NCBI GenBank assembly: GCA_039922875.1
Contig: JBDTDV010000023.1
Coordinates: 1-64,000 of the forward strand
Reading direction: 5' to 3'
DNA length: 64,000 nt
Origin: JBDTDV01 sp039922875
GTDB taxonomy: Bacteria; Actinomycetota; Actinomycetes; Actinomycetales; Microbacteriaceae
Positions 51,726 to 59,511 of this stretch are shown in pieces (position 1 is the first letter of the stretch; every line of letters starts with the position of its first letter). The notes below the pieces were generated by a model. That model was not told the origin of the DNA. It saw nothing but the letters and a program-made list of their open reading frames with translations, and ran no database searches. A program made the position numbers and the translations under genes.

Positions 51726-51793
51726 GTTGCGCGGGAATTGGATCGTTGCGCGGGAGCAGCTTTCGCCGCGCAACGATCCAGCTCCCGCGCAAC
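51726..51793. terminator. Long hairpin with 28-bp arms between cca and rpsF
   Basis: Arms at 51726-51753 and 51766-51793 pair over 28 bp with two mismatches and a 12-base loop (GAGCAGCTTTCG). Each arm contains GTTGCGCGG twice in direct orientation, so smaller alternative stems are possible. It is well placed as the cca terminator, but it lacks a T tract and is larger than typical terminators; a REP-like element is another possibility. Confidence 0.7.
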
Positions 51794-51836
51794 TCGCGTG
51801 GCTCGCGGCGGTGCGCGGCATCCGTTATGCTTGGCA

Positions 51837-51861
51837 GGTTGTCCGGATACCGCGGACAGCC
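51837..51861 (+). promoter_or_regulatory. rpsF leader hairpin, candidate S6:S18-binding element
   Basis: A 9-bp stem (GGTTGTCCG and CGGACAGCC, one G-U pair) encloses the loop GATACCG, about 65 bases before the rpsF start. A TATGCT -10-like element at 51826-51831 would start transcription at about the hairpin foot. Published S6:S18-binding leaders of rpsF use an unpaired CCG in a small hairpin; the CCG in this loop matches that idea. This is inference without a covariation test. Confidence 0.45.
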
Positions 51862-51924
51862 AATGCATAACCCTCCTGTTGCAGAGAGTCTGTAACCGCT
51901 AAGTCCGAAGGAGGTGGGTTAGTC

Positions 51925-52449
51925 ATGCATCAGTACGAGTTAATGGTCATCCTCGATCCAGAGATCGATGAGCGCACCGTAGCTCCCAGCCTCGACAAGT
52001 TCCTCAACGTCGTGCGTAACGACGGTGGAACCATCGACAACATCGACATCTGGGGTCGACGCCGTCTCGCCTACGAGATCAACAAGAAGACCGAGGGCAT
52101 TTACGCCGTCGTGCAGTTGACCGCAAACGGCGACGCCACCAAAGAGCTCGACCGCCAGTTGAAGCTCAGTGAGGCCGTCATGCGCACCAAGGTCCTCCGC
52201 GCCGAAGAGGCGATCGCGCAGGTCGCCACCGCCGCGAAGCTGGCCCAGGAAAAGGCAGCCCGCAAGGCCGCCGCCGGAGCGAAGGCCCCGACCGCTGCCG
52301 CATCCAGCTCCGCTTCGAGTCCGGCAGCCGCACCGGCCAAGGCACCCGCAGCCCCGGCCGCACCCAAGGCCCCTGCAGCTGCTCCGAGGACCCCGGCCCC
52401 CGCAGCGCCCAAGGTCCCCGCACCGGCCGTCGCAGCCAAGGACGAGTAA
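51925..52449 (+). CDS. rpsF: 30S ribosomal protein S6
   Basis: A 174-aa S6. Residues 1-96 form the normal domain (MHQYELMVILDPEIDERTV, WGRRRLAYEINKKTEGIYAVVQL). They are followed by an unusual tail of about 75 residues rich in Ala, Pro and Lys, likely disordered. GGAGGTGGG precedes the ATG. S6 binds S18 on the 30S platform. It begins the rpsF-ssb-rpsR-rplI operon; ssb starts four bases after its stop. Confidence 0.96.
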   Translation: MHQYELMVILDPEIDERTVAPSLDKFLNVVRNDGGTIDNIDIWGRRRLAYEINKKTEGIYAVVQLTANGDATKELDRQLKLSEAVMRTKVLRAEEAIAQVATAAKLAQEKAARKAAAGAKAPTAAASSSASSPAAAPAKAPAAPAAPKAPAAAPRTPAPAAPKVPAPAVAAKDE

Positions 52450-52453
52450 CCCC

Positions 52454-52954
52454 ATGGCTGGCGAAACCGTTATCACCGTTGTGGGTAACCTCACCGCTGA
52501 TCCGGAACTGCGCTATACGCAGAACGGACTGGCGGTCGCCAACTTCACCATCGCATCTACCCCGCGCAACTTTGACCGGGCGACCAGCGAATGGAAAGAC
52601 GGCGAGGCTCTGTTCCTGCGAGCCAGCGCCTGGCGCGAGTTCGCAGAGCACGTTGCCAGCTCACTGACCAAGGGATCGCGAGTGATCGCATCCGGGCGGC
52701 TCAAGCAGCGTTCGTACGAGACGAAAGAGGGCGAGAAGCGCACCAGCTACGAGCTCGAGATCGATGAGATCGGACCGTCCCTGCGCTACGCGACTGCGGC
52801 GGTCACCCGGGCACAATCATCTCGCGGTGGCGCACCCGCTGCCGGCGGGGAGCCGTGGGCGCAGAGTGCGCCGGCGGCCTCGCAGCAGCAGCAGCAATCC
52901 GGTTCGGATGTGTGGAACACTCCGGGCAGCTTCAACGACGAGACTCCGTTCTAA
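52454..52954 (+). CDS. ssb: Single-stranded DNA-binding protein
   Basis: A 166-aa SSB. I start at the ATG at 52454 (MAGETVITVVGNLTADPELR); an ATG in rpsF is rejected. The OB fold occupies about residues 1-110 (WREFAEHVASSLTKGSRVIASGRLKQRSYE). A Gly/Gln/Ala linker with a QQQQQ run leads to the acidic tip NDETPF, the partner-binding tail that ends in PF. It works with DnaB, DnaN and RecF, all encoded in this window. Confidence 0.96.
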   Translation: MAGETVITVVGNLTADPELRYTQNGLAVANFTIASTPRNFDRATSEWKDGEALFLRASAWREFAEHVASSLTKGSRVIASGRLKQRSYETKEGEKRTSYELEIDEIGPSLRYATAAVTRAQSSRGGAPAAGGEPWAQSAPAASQQQQQSGSDVWNTPGSFNDETPF

Positions 52955-53001
52955 ATTTTTGCGGGCCTCAGTGCCCCACTCCGTAGGAAAGTAAGGAAAT
53001 C

Positions 53002-53265
53002 ATGGCTGGAAAGAGCAGCGGCGATCGCCGCAAGCCGATTCGCAAGGGCAAGGACGGCAAGAACGCCGCGCCGGCAAAGTCCATTCGCGTCGGTGTCATC
53101 GACTACAAGGACGTCGCAACCCTGCGAAAGTTCGTTTCCGAGCGTGGCAAGATTCGCGCTCGCCGCATCACCGGTGTCTCCGTGCAGGAGCAGCGCCTCA
53201 TCGCCCGCGCCGTCAAAAACGCCCGCGAGATGGCACTCCTGCCCTACGCCGGCTCAGGCCGTTAG
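53002..53265 (+). CDS. rpsR: 30S ribosomal protein S18 (zinc-free form)
   Basis: An 87-aa basic S18. The core IDYKDVATLRKFVSERGKIRARRITG and the tail LIARAVKNAREMALLPYA are typical. There is no Cys at all, so it is the zinc-independent type rather than the CxxC form. AGTAAGGAAATC precedes the ATG. It lies in the S6-SSB-S18-L9 operon. Confidence 0.96.
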   Translation: MAGKSSGDRRKPIRKGKDGKNAAPAKSIRVGVIDYKDVATLRKFVSERGKIRARRITGVSVQEQRLIARAVKNAREMALLPYAGSGR

Positions 53266-53276
53266 GAGCCACGGAT

Positions 53277-53729
53277 ATGTTGAAGGTAATTCTGACACAC
53301 GAGGTGACCGGCCTCGGTTCCGCGGGCGAGGTTGTCGAGGTCAAGAACGGCTACGCGCGTAACTACCTGGTCCCGCAGGGCTTCGCTGTCGGGTGGAGCC
53401 GCGGCGGCGAGAAGCAGGTCGACCAGATCAAGGCGGCTCGGGTTGCTCGCGAGCTGGCCACGATCGAGGAGGCCCAGCACATCAAGGCCGTTCTGGAAGC
53501 GAACAAAGTCAAGCTCACGGTCAAGGCGGGTGCCGGCGGAAGGCTGTTCGGCTCCGTCAAAACGGCCGACATTGCGGATGCCGTTGCGGCCGCCGGTCAC
53601 GGATCGCTGGACAAGCGCAAGATCGAGATCCCCAACGCGATCAAGCTGGTCGGGGAGCACGAGGCGACGATTAGACTCCGCGAGGATGTTACCGCGATCA
53701 TCCATCTTCAGGTGGTTGCTGCACGCTAA
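53277..53729 (+). CDS. rplI: 50S ribosomal protein L9
   Basis: A 150-aa L9 with the N-terminal domain (MLKVILTHEVTGLGSAGEVVEVKNGYARNYLVPQGFA), a long connecting helix and a C-terminal domain (GRLFGSVKTADIADAV). Length and composition are normal. It starts 11 bases after rpsR and is last in the operon, followed by a strong terminator at 53741. Confidence 0.96.
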   Translation: MLKVILTHEVTGLGSAGEVVEVKNGYARNYLVPQGFAVGWSRGGEKQVDQIKAARVARELATIEEAQHIKAVLEANKVKLTVKAGAGGRLFGSVKTADIADAVAAAGHGSLDKRKIEIPNAIKLVGEHEATIRLREDVTAIIHLQVVAAR

Positions 53730-53740
53730 TTCAGTGGCTT

Positions 53741-53775
53741 AGGTGTAGCGGTGGGCGATGCCCACCGCTACACCT
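53741..53775 (+). terminator. Intrinsic terminator after rplI
   Basis: A perfect 16-bp stem (53741-53756 and 53760-53775) with a three-base loop GAT, starting 11 bases after the rplI stop, is followed by ATTTAAG. It closes the rpsF operon and is the longest perfect terminator stem seen here. Confidence 0.9.
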
Positions 53776-54190
53776 ATTTAAGGCGACACGCCAGCTGTTT
53801 GTACACAGGCGGCCAGGTAAGTTCCGGAAGCTTCAATAGAGTGTTTAGGCCTCTTTGAACACGCCACCGACGGTGAATAAACCCCCAGGTCAACAGTAAG
53901 AACCGCAGTCTACTTTTTTTGTTCTCCACAGCATCCCTAACAGTTTGTGCACACTTGGCGCGGCGTTTCGCGCAGTTTTCCCACAGCTCTATCCACAGGC
54001 AGGTTTGGTGTCTGGGCGAGTGCTCCCTAGGGTTGATCCGCGCCGGTCTTTCAGGGGAGGCCGGTTCGTCGCCGGGCGAATCGAGGAGACGGTCCAGTGG
54101 GTCGTTTTCACTGGATGTCGGTGGCTATGGATATTACTGAAACACGGACGTCTTCCTGGCGTTCTGCAGAACTTGAGAAGGGGGCTTTCA
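53776..54190 (+). other. dnaB upstream region, including a DnaA-like box
   Basis: Over 400 bp between the rplI terminator and dnaB carry no credible gene. An in-frame extension of dnaB from 53945 exists but is Arg/Trp-rich and unlike DnaB. The region contains TTTCCCACA (53977-53985) and CTATCCACA (53989-53997), the latter identical to a site upstream of dnaA. The dnaB promoter should be here. AT content is higher than in coding DNA around 53900-53930. Confidence 0.6.
53989..53997 (+). promoter_or_regulatory. DnaA-like box CTATCCACA upstream of dnaB
   Basis: One mismatch from TTATCCACA and identical to the site at 32391 upstream of dnaA. A TTTCCCACA 12 bp upstream gives the same 12-bp spacing as the dnaA pair. 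This suggests DnaA control of dnaB; binding is unproven. Confidence 0.5.
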
Positions 54191-55561
54191 GTGTCGATCG
54201 CTCACCTGGGTCTTGCCGAGCAGCGGCCGTCCGAAGTGCGCACCAGCGAGCGGACTCCCCCACACGATCTCCTTGCCGAGCAGAGCGCACTAGGCGGCAT
54301 GCTGTTGAGCAAGGATGCCGTCGCCGACGTCGTCGAGACGGTGCGAGGCACTGACTTCTACGTCCCCAAGCATGAGACGATTTTCGACGCGATTCTCGCC
54401 CTGTACTCGCACGGTGAGCCGACCGATGTCATCGCCGTCACCGACGAGCTGACCAAGAATGGCGACCTCTCCCGGGCCGGCGGTGCAGAATACCTGCACA
54501 CCCTGACCAGCCTGGTGCCGACCGCCGCAAACGCCGGTTACTACTCGTCCATCGTGGCGGAACGCGCGTTGCTGCGCCGCCTGGTCGAGGCCGGCACCCG
54601 GATCACCCAGATGGGGTATAACGGCGAAGGCGAGGTGCTCGACCTGGTCAACAACGCCCAGGCTGAGATCTACGCGGTGACCGGCTCGAACGACAGCGAA
54701 GACTACATCCCGTTGACCGAGGCGGTCACGGTGGCGATCGACGAGATCGAGGCGGCCAAGCACAAAGACGGCTCGATGACCGGGGTGCCGACCGGTTTCG
54801 CAGAGCTCGACGACCTGACCAACGGTCTGCACCCCGGCCAGATGATCATCGTCGCCGCCCGGCCGGCGTTGGGCAAGTCGACCCTGGCCCTCGACTTCGC
54901 ACGAGCCGCCGCGATTGCACACAACCTGCCGACGATCTTCTTCTCGCTGGAGATGGGTCGAAGCGAGATTGCGATGCGGTTACTGGCCGCCGAGGCGTCG
55001 GTGCCGCTACAGAACATGCGCAAGGGCACCGTGGACAGCAGAGACTGGACCACGATCGCCGCCACGCGCGGGCGGATCAATGACGCCCCGCTCTACATCG
55101 ACGACAGCCCCAACCTCACCCTGGTCGAGATCCGGGCAAAATGCCGGCGCCTCAAACAGCGGATCGGCCTGAAGATGGTTGTGATCGACTATCTGCAGCT
55201 GATGACCAGTGGAAAGCGGGTGGAAAGCCGGCAGCAGGAGGTGAGCGAGTTTTCCCGGGCGCTCAAACTCCTGGCCAAGGAGTTACAGGTGCCGGTGATC
55301 GCGCTCTCCCAGCTGAACCGCGGCCCTGAGCAGCGCACCGACAAGCTTCCCGCTCTGTCTGATCTTCGCGAGTCCGGTTCGATCGAGCAGGATGCCGACG
55401 TCGTCATCCTGCTGCACCGGGAGAGCGCCTACGAGAAGGACAACCCCCGTGCAGGGGAGGCAGATCTCATCGTCGCCAAACATCGCAATGGCCCGACCCG
55501 CACCGTGACGGTGGCCTTCCAGGGCCACTTCTCCCGGTTCATGGACATGGCACCGGCTTAG
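54191..55561 (+). CDS. dnaB: Replicative DNA helicase DnaB
   Basis: A 456-aa helicase that unwinds the fork. The GTG at 54191 gives MSIAHLGLAEQRPSE, the usual actinobacterial start, with AGGGGG upstream. The N-terminal domain (about 20-130) starts PPHDLLAEQSALGGMLLS. The RecA-like C-terminal domain holds Walker A ARPALGKST at about 215-223, then FFSLEMGRSEIAMRLLA, Walker B VVIDYLQLM and the arginine-finger region SDLRESGSIEQDAD. There is no intein, which actinobacterial DnaB often carries at these sites. Confidence 0.96.
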   Translation: MSIAHLGLAEQRPSEVRTSERTPPHDLLAEQSALGGMLLSKDAVADVVETVRGTDFYVPKHETIFDAILALYSHGEPTDVIAVTDELTKNGDLSRAGGAEYLHTLTSLVPTAANAGYYSSIVAERALLRRLVEAGTRITQMGYNGEGEVLDLVNNAQAEIYAVTGSNDSEDYIPLTEAVTVAIDEIEAAKHKDGSMTGVPTGFAELDDLTNGLHPGQMIIVAARPALGKSTLALDFARAAAIAHNLPTIFFSLEMGRSEIAMRLLAAEASVPLQNMRKGTVDSRDWTTIAATRGRINDAPLYIDDSPNLTLVEIRAKCRRLKQRIGLKMVVIDYLQLMTSGKRVESRQQEVSEFSRALKLLAKELQVPVIALSQLNRGPEQRTDKLPALSDLRESGSIEQDADVVILLHRESAYEKDNPRAGEADLIVAKHRNGPTRTVTVAFQGHFSRFMDMAPA

Positions 55562-55669
55562 CGCGCCTACATGAGTTCGACTTCGGCCCCGAGTTCGCTT
55601 TACGCACGCATTTAATCTGCCCACGCATACAGACCGTCGAGGATCCTCCGCAGCGTGCTTGCGGACGGG

Positions 55670-56260
55670 TTATTCGCCGGGCTTCTGATCCGTCGCCAGC
55701 ACCGCCCATGCTCCGTTAGTGCGAGCGAGGTCGTTCCAGCTTCCCGTTGGCGCGATCAGATCCGTTTTGGTCAGGTCAACCTCCGCGAGGAGAGGCCGAA
55801 TGACGGCGTCATGGGTGACCACTACCACAGAGGCACCGTCAGCGGCATCGAGGAGGGCGTCGAGCGCCGGCCGAGCCCGAGCGAGCACGGTTTCAAGCGG
55901 CTCTACGCCGGGAGCATTATCGACGGCTCCCCACTGCGCAATCACTTCGGCCGTGACCTGTCCGGTTTGTGGGCCGTAATCGCGGTCGTTGAAGCGATCA
56001 TCGACGAGGTGACGCACTCCGGCCAGCTCGGCAATGACAACGGCCGTGCTAACCGCTCGCTCTAGCGGGCTGGACACCACGATAGACGGGTGTTTTGCCG
56101 CTAAGACCTCGGCAAGCCTGTGTGCCTGCGCGATTCCGATCTCGTCAAGAGGCGGGTTTGCGAGCCCGCGCAGCCGGCCTTCGGCGTTGAGGGCGGTCTG
56201 TCCGTGGCGGGCGAGATACAGGTGCTGGGTGTTCTGTGCCGGGGTTGTCGTGTTCTCAAT
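55670..56260 (-). CDS. Histidine phosphatase superfamily protein, start codon non-canonical
   Basis: The catalytic LARHGQTALN motif and the whole N-terminal half (GRLRGLANPPLDEIGIAQAHRLAEVL) lie upstream of the first GTG at 56080, so that start would delete the nucleophile. Continuing up the frame from 56080 to the stop of the preceding gene (56348-56350) there is no ATG, GTG or TTG. The best guess is an ATT at 56260, next to GGAAGG repeats, giving 196 aa with RHG at 18-20, SSPLERAVSTA and VVVTHDAVIRPLL. A frameshift near the repeat is the alternative. It acts on phospho-substrates of unknown identity, as a phosphoglycerate mutase-like phosphatase. Confidence 0.7.
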   Translation of the reverse strand: MENTTTPAQNTQHLYLARHGQTALNAEGRLRGLANPPLDEIGIAQAHRLAEVLAAKHPSIVVSSPLERAVSTAVVIAELAGVRHLVDDRFNDRDYGPQTGQVTAEVIAQWGAVDNAPGVEPLETVLARARPALDALLDAADGASVVVVTHDAVIRPLLAEVDLTKTDLIAPTGSWNDLARTNGAWAVLATDQKPGE

Positions 56261-56299
56261 CCTTCCGTGCTTCCCTTCTGTGCTTCCCTTCTGTGCTTC
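56261..56299. repeat. 13-bp tandem repeat, three copies, before the histidine phosphatase
   Basis: Three copies of CCTTCTGTGCTTC (the first with one change) are contiguous at 56261-56273, 56274-56286 and 56287-56299. On the minus strand each gives GAAGCACAGAAGG, so Shine-Dalgarno-like AGAAGG recurs just upstream of the ATT. The unit is not a multiple of three. Confidence 0.85.
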
Positions 56300-56347
56300 A
56301 AGGTGAGCCGGCTGCCCCGATCCGTTCGAGGTTGTCGCGATACTCCG

Positions 56348-57376
56348 CTAGCGCGGGCCGTGCCCCTCCGGCACGACCTCACCGGCGATCGGCGGCTCCG
56401 GCGGGGTGCCGTCTCCAAACGGGCGGCCGCCGAGCGCTTCGCGCCCGTGCGCCGTGAGCCAGCCGGAGGCATCCGGGCCCAGCGGCACGATCCCGGTCGG
56501 ATTGATGTCGGTGTGCACCCGGTAGTAGTGCTGCTTGATCTGCACGAAATCGATGGTGTCGCCGAAGCCGGGAGTCTGGAACAGGTCTCGGGCGTATGCC
56601 CACAGCACCGGCATCTCGGAGAGCTTGTTGCGGTTGCACTTGAAATGCCCGTGATACACGGCGTCGAAGCGGGCAAGCGTGGTGAACAGGCGGATGTCCG
56701 CCTCGGTGATCGTGTCGCCGACCAGGTACCGTTGGTCGGTCAGGCGTTCCTCAAGCCAGTCCAACCGCTGGAACAGTCGCGCATAGGCCCGGTCGTATGC
56801 CTGCTGACTTCCGGCGAAACCCGCCCGATACACACCGTTGTTCACGTCATGGAAAACGACCTCGTTGACCGCGTCGATCTCCTCGCGCAACGCGTCCGGA
56901 TACAGATCGGGCGCTCCCTCCCGGTGCAGCCCGGCCCACTCGGTCTCCAGGTCGATGGTCATTTGCGGGTAGTTGTTCGTGACGACCTTGCCGCTGGGCA
57001 CGTCGACGATGGCCGGCACCGTGATCCCGCGCGGATAGTCCGGGAACCGGGCGAAGTACGCCTCCTGCAAGCGCTCGATCCCGAGCACGGGGTCGACGCC
57101 GCCGGCATCCAGGTCGAAAGTCCAACTGCGCTTGTCGTGCGTGGGCCCTGGCATGCCCAGCGAGAGCGCGCCTTCCAAGCCGAGTAGGCGCCGCACGATC
57201 ACCGCACGGTTTGCCCACGGGCAGGCCCGCGCCGCGACGAGTCGGTAGCGTCCCGGCTGCACCGGCCAACCGTCCCGCCCGTCGCGGGTGATCCGATCCT
57301 CGATGTAGTTCGTGTCTCGGTCGAATTCCTTGCCCGGCTCGACGTAAGTTCCTGGTTCTGCCTCAGTAGCGCTCAT
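56348..57376 (-). CDS. Glutathionyl-hydroquinone reductase-like protein (GST Xi/Omega class, ECM4 family)
   Basis: A 342-aa member of the ECM4/YqjG family. The N-terminal thioredoxin-fold part has the catalytic Cys in ARACPWANR (Cys52); the all-helical C-terminal GST domain holds YLVGDTITEADIRLFTTLARFD and the family-specific VYHGHFKCNRNKL, DLFQTPGFGDTIDF and HYYRVHTDINPTGIVP. Relatives reduce glutathionyl-quinones; actinobacteria use mycothiol, so the thiol here may be different. All key residues are intact. It precedes the histidine phosphatase gene by about 90 bp and is divergent from the FAD-oxidase gene. Confidence 0.9.
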   Translation of the reverse strand: MSATEAEPGTYVEPGKEFDRDTNYIEDRITRDGRDGWPVQPGRYRLVAARACPWANRAVIVRRLLGLEGALSLGMPGPTHDKRSWTFDLDAGGVDPVLGIERLQEAYFARFPDYPRGITVPAIVDVPSGKVVTNNYPQMTIDLETEWAGLHREGAPDLYPDALREEIDAVNEVVFHDVNNGVYRAGFAGSQQAYDRAYARLFQRLDWLEERLTDQRYLVGDTITEADIRLFTTLARFDAVYHGHFKCNRNKLSEMPVLWAYARDLFQTPGFGDTIDFVQIKQHYYRVHTDINPTGIVPLGPDASGWLTAHGREALGGRPFGDGTPPEPPIAGEVVPEGHGPR

Positions 57377-57426
57377 GACTTCAGAATAAGCTCAGGCAGC
57401 CGTGCCGGGCGAGCTAGATTTGGGGC

Positions 57427-58794
57427 ATGACAGAGACGTCTCTTGACCGCCTGGTCGCCGCGCTACCCGCGGATACCGTGCGGAGCGATCCAGACACCCT
57501 CAACGGGTATCGCCACGACCAGACCAGGGAGCACGAGGCCGGAACTGCGTTGGCCGTGGTGTTCCCCTCAAGCGCGGACCAGGTGCAGACCGTCATGCGC
57601 TGGGCGCACGACCACCGCATCGCCGTCGTTCCGCGCGGCGCGGGAAGCGGGGTTTCCGGTGGCTCTTCAGCGATTGACGGCGCGATAACCCTGAGTATGG
57701 AGCGGATGCGGAGCGTCGAGATCGACGTGGCCTGCCGGACGGCCGTCGTCGAACCCGGCGCGTTCAACGCCGAGGTGAAGGCTGCCGCGGCGAAGCACGG
57801 GCTCTGGTACCCACCGGATCCGTCGTCGTTCGAAATCTGTTCGGTCGGCGGCAACATCGCCACGAACGCGGGTGGGCTGTGCTGTGTGAAATACGGGGTC
57901 ACCACCGACTACGTGCTCGGCCTGGATGTCGTGCTGGCCGATGGCTCCAAGATCACCCTCGGAGGCTCGCAGGTCAAGGATGTCGCCGGGTACTCGCTGC
58001 TGAAGCTCTTCGTCGGCAGTGAGGGCACGCTCGGGATCATCACGCGGGCGATCCTGCGGTTGATCCCCGCTCAGGCACCACGAACCACGCTGGCGGCTAC
58101 CTTCAGGTCGGTCGAAGCTGCGGCGGAGTCGGTGGTCGCGATCGGCGCTGCGCTCCGCCCGGCGATGATGGAGCTGATGGACCGCGCCTCGATCAACGCG
58201 GTCGAGGACCTCCTGCAGATGGGCCTGGATCGCACCGCCGAAGCGATGCTCATTGCTCAGTCGGATGCCCCAGGTGCGGCCGGCGAGGCTGAGGTGGCGA
58301 CCATGGTCGACGCGTTCACCACGCACGGCGCCATCCGGACCGTCGTCGCGGCCGACGAAGCAGAGGGTGAGCAGTTCGCGGCCGCCCGGCGGGCGGTGTT
58401 CCCCGCACTGCAGGCTCGCGGCACCCTGATGTACGGCGACGTCGGGGTCAAAATCCCGCTGCTCCCCGAATTGCTGGCGGGAATCGCCGCCATCGGCGCC
58501 CGGCACCGAATTGATGTGTCGGTCTGTGCCCATGCCGGTGACGGCAACACGCATCCGAATGTCGTGTTCGATCCGACGGATGCCGATATGGCGTTGCGTG
58601 CGCAGCTCGCCTTCACCGAGATCATGGACCTCGCGATCGAGCTCGGTGGCACGATCACCGGCGAGCACGGTGTGGGCCGGGCGAAGAAGCTCTCCCTGCC
58701 GAATCAACTCGGCCCCGGGGTGATGGCGCTGAGTCGCACTATCAAGGATGCGCTGGACCCGGCTGGGATTTTGAATCCCGGGGTGATGCTGTAA
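57427..58794 (+). CDS. FAD-linked oxidase (glycolate/D-lactate dehydrogenase GlcD-like)
   Basis: A 455-aa flavoprotein of the VAO/PCMH family. The FAD-binding domain (about 35-220) contains VVPRGAGSGVSGGSSAIDGAI and the YPPDPSS-type WYPPDPSSFEICSVGGNIATNAGGLCCVKYG. The C-terminal cap carries HAGDGNTHPNVVF and ends GEHGVGRAKK, with NPGVML last. This pattern is typical of GlcD/D-lactate dehydrogenases that reduce quinone or cytochrome. The substrate is an alpha-hydroxy acid, not defined further. Starts at ATG 57427; divergent from the GST-like gene. Confidence 0.9.
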   Translation: MTETSLDRLVAALPADTVRSDPDTLNGYRHDQTREHEAGTALAVVFPSSADQVQTVMRWAHDHRIAVVPRGAGSGVSGGSSAIDGAITLSMERMRSVEIDVACRTAVVEPGAFNAEVKAAAAKHGLWYPPDPSSFEICSVGGNIATNAGGLCCVKYGVTTDYVLGLDVVLADGSKITLGGSQVKDVAGYSLLKLFVGSEGTLGIITRAILRLIPAQAPRTTLAATFRSVEAAAESVVAIGAALRPAMMELMDRASINAVEDLLQMGLDRTAEAMLIAQSDAPGAAGEAEVATMVDAFTTHGAIRTVVAADEAEGEQFAAARRAVFPALQARGTLMYGDVGVKIPLLPELLAGIAAIGARHRIDVSVCAHAGDGNTHPNVVFDPTDADMALRAQLAFTEIMDLAIELGGTITGEHGVGRAKKLSLPNQLGPGVMALSRTIKDALDPAGILNPGVML

Positions 58795-58798
58795 GCGG

Positions 58799-58826
58799 TT
58801 TGCCGCGGAGTTTGGCCGGGTAAACT
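58799..58826 (+). promoter_or_regulatory. Promoter candidate for the HdeD-like gene
   Basis: TTTGCC (58799-58804) and TAAACT (58821-58826) are separated by 16 bp, in the 66-bp gap between the FAD-oxidase stop and the membrane-protein start. It resembles a housekeeping sigma-factor promoter. Confidence 0.35.
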
Positions 58827-58860
58827 GGCCGCGTCCCTCACGCAATGAAAGAGGTCGTCC

Positions 58861-59511
58861 GTGCCCTCGCCCGTATCCGTCCCCGACCGCACCGGCCGGG
58901 CTGTCCGGGACCGGTATTGGCTGATCCCGCTGACCAGGGCAGCAGCGGCTTTCGTCGTCGCGGGGGTGACCACCTTCACCGCGCTGCACTCTCCCCAATT
59001 CGGCTTACTGGTCTTTAGCGGGTACGCGATCGCCTCCGGGCTGGTGCTTGCCGCGCTCAGCGCAGCGCTGATGAGCGACCGGATTGCGGCACGGCTGTTC
59101 ACCGTGCAGGGGCTGCTGGGCGTGATAGCCGGAGTGGTCGCACTTGTGGCCTCCGGCTCAGGCCTGCCGTTCTTCCAATATCTGGTGACCATCTGGGCTG
59201 CCGCCACCGGACTGATCGAGCTGTACTGCGGACTGCGCAGCGGTCGGCAGCAGGCCGTTCCTGGCCCGATGCGTCAGCGCGATTGGCGCGGCGTTGGCGC
59301 ATTCACCGCCGCGCTGGCGCTCGTCTTTGTATTCCTGCCTGGCGACGCGGTACTCGCGGTCGGGGTTTTCGGAGTCTATGCGGTCATGCTAGGGGTCTAC
59401 CTGGCGATCGCGGCCTTCTCCTTGAAATGGGGAGCTCAATCCGTACCCAGTGCGCCATCCTTGGATGTGCGTGGCCAGGCAGCGAACAGCCAGGAAGCGA
59501 AATCTCAGTAA
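58861..59511 (+). CDS. HdeD/DUF308-like membrane protein
   Basis: A 216-aa membrane protein with about six helices from residue 22 (RYWLIPLTRAAAAFVVAGVTTFT at the start). The arrangement of hydrophobic pairs (SGYAIASGLVLAALSAALM, GVIAGVVALVASG, FQYLVTIWAAATGLIELYCGLRSG) is that of the DUF308/HdeD type, often called acyl-CoA synthetase-like in databases without support. The start is GTG 58861. The stop overlaps the ATG of the next gene by one base, so the two are coupled. Confidence 0.75.
   Translation: MPSPVSVPDRTGRAVRDRYWLIPLTRAAAAFVVAGVTTFTALHSPQFGLLVFSGYAIASGLVLAALSAALMSDRIAARLFTVQGLLGVIAGVVALVASGSGLPFFQYLVTIWAAATGLIELYCGLRSGRQQAVPGPMRQRDWRGVGAFTAALALVFVFLPGDAVLAVGVFGVYAVMLGVYLAIAAFSLKWGAQSVPSAPSLDVRGQAANSQEAKSQ

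Noticed and set aside
50687..51868. Minus-strand frame opposite cca that runs into the repeat and hairpin region
   Set aside because: Antisense, repeat-derived N-terminus and no homologous pattern.
53945..54190. N-terminal extension of DnaB from 53945
   Set aside because: The extra 82 residues are unlike DnaB, cross DnaA-like boxes and a likely promoter, and the GTG at 54191 gives the family start.
57667..58998. Minus-strand frame of about 443 codons opposite the FAD-linked oxidase
   Set aside because: Antisense shadow of a gene with complete FAD motifs.
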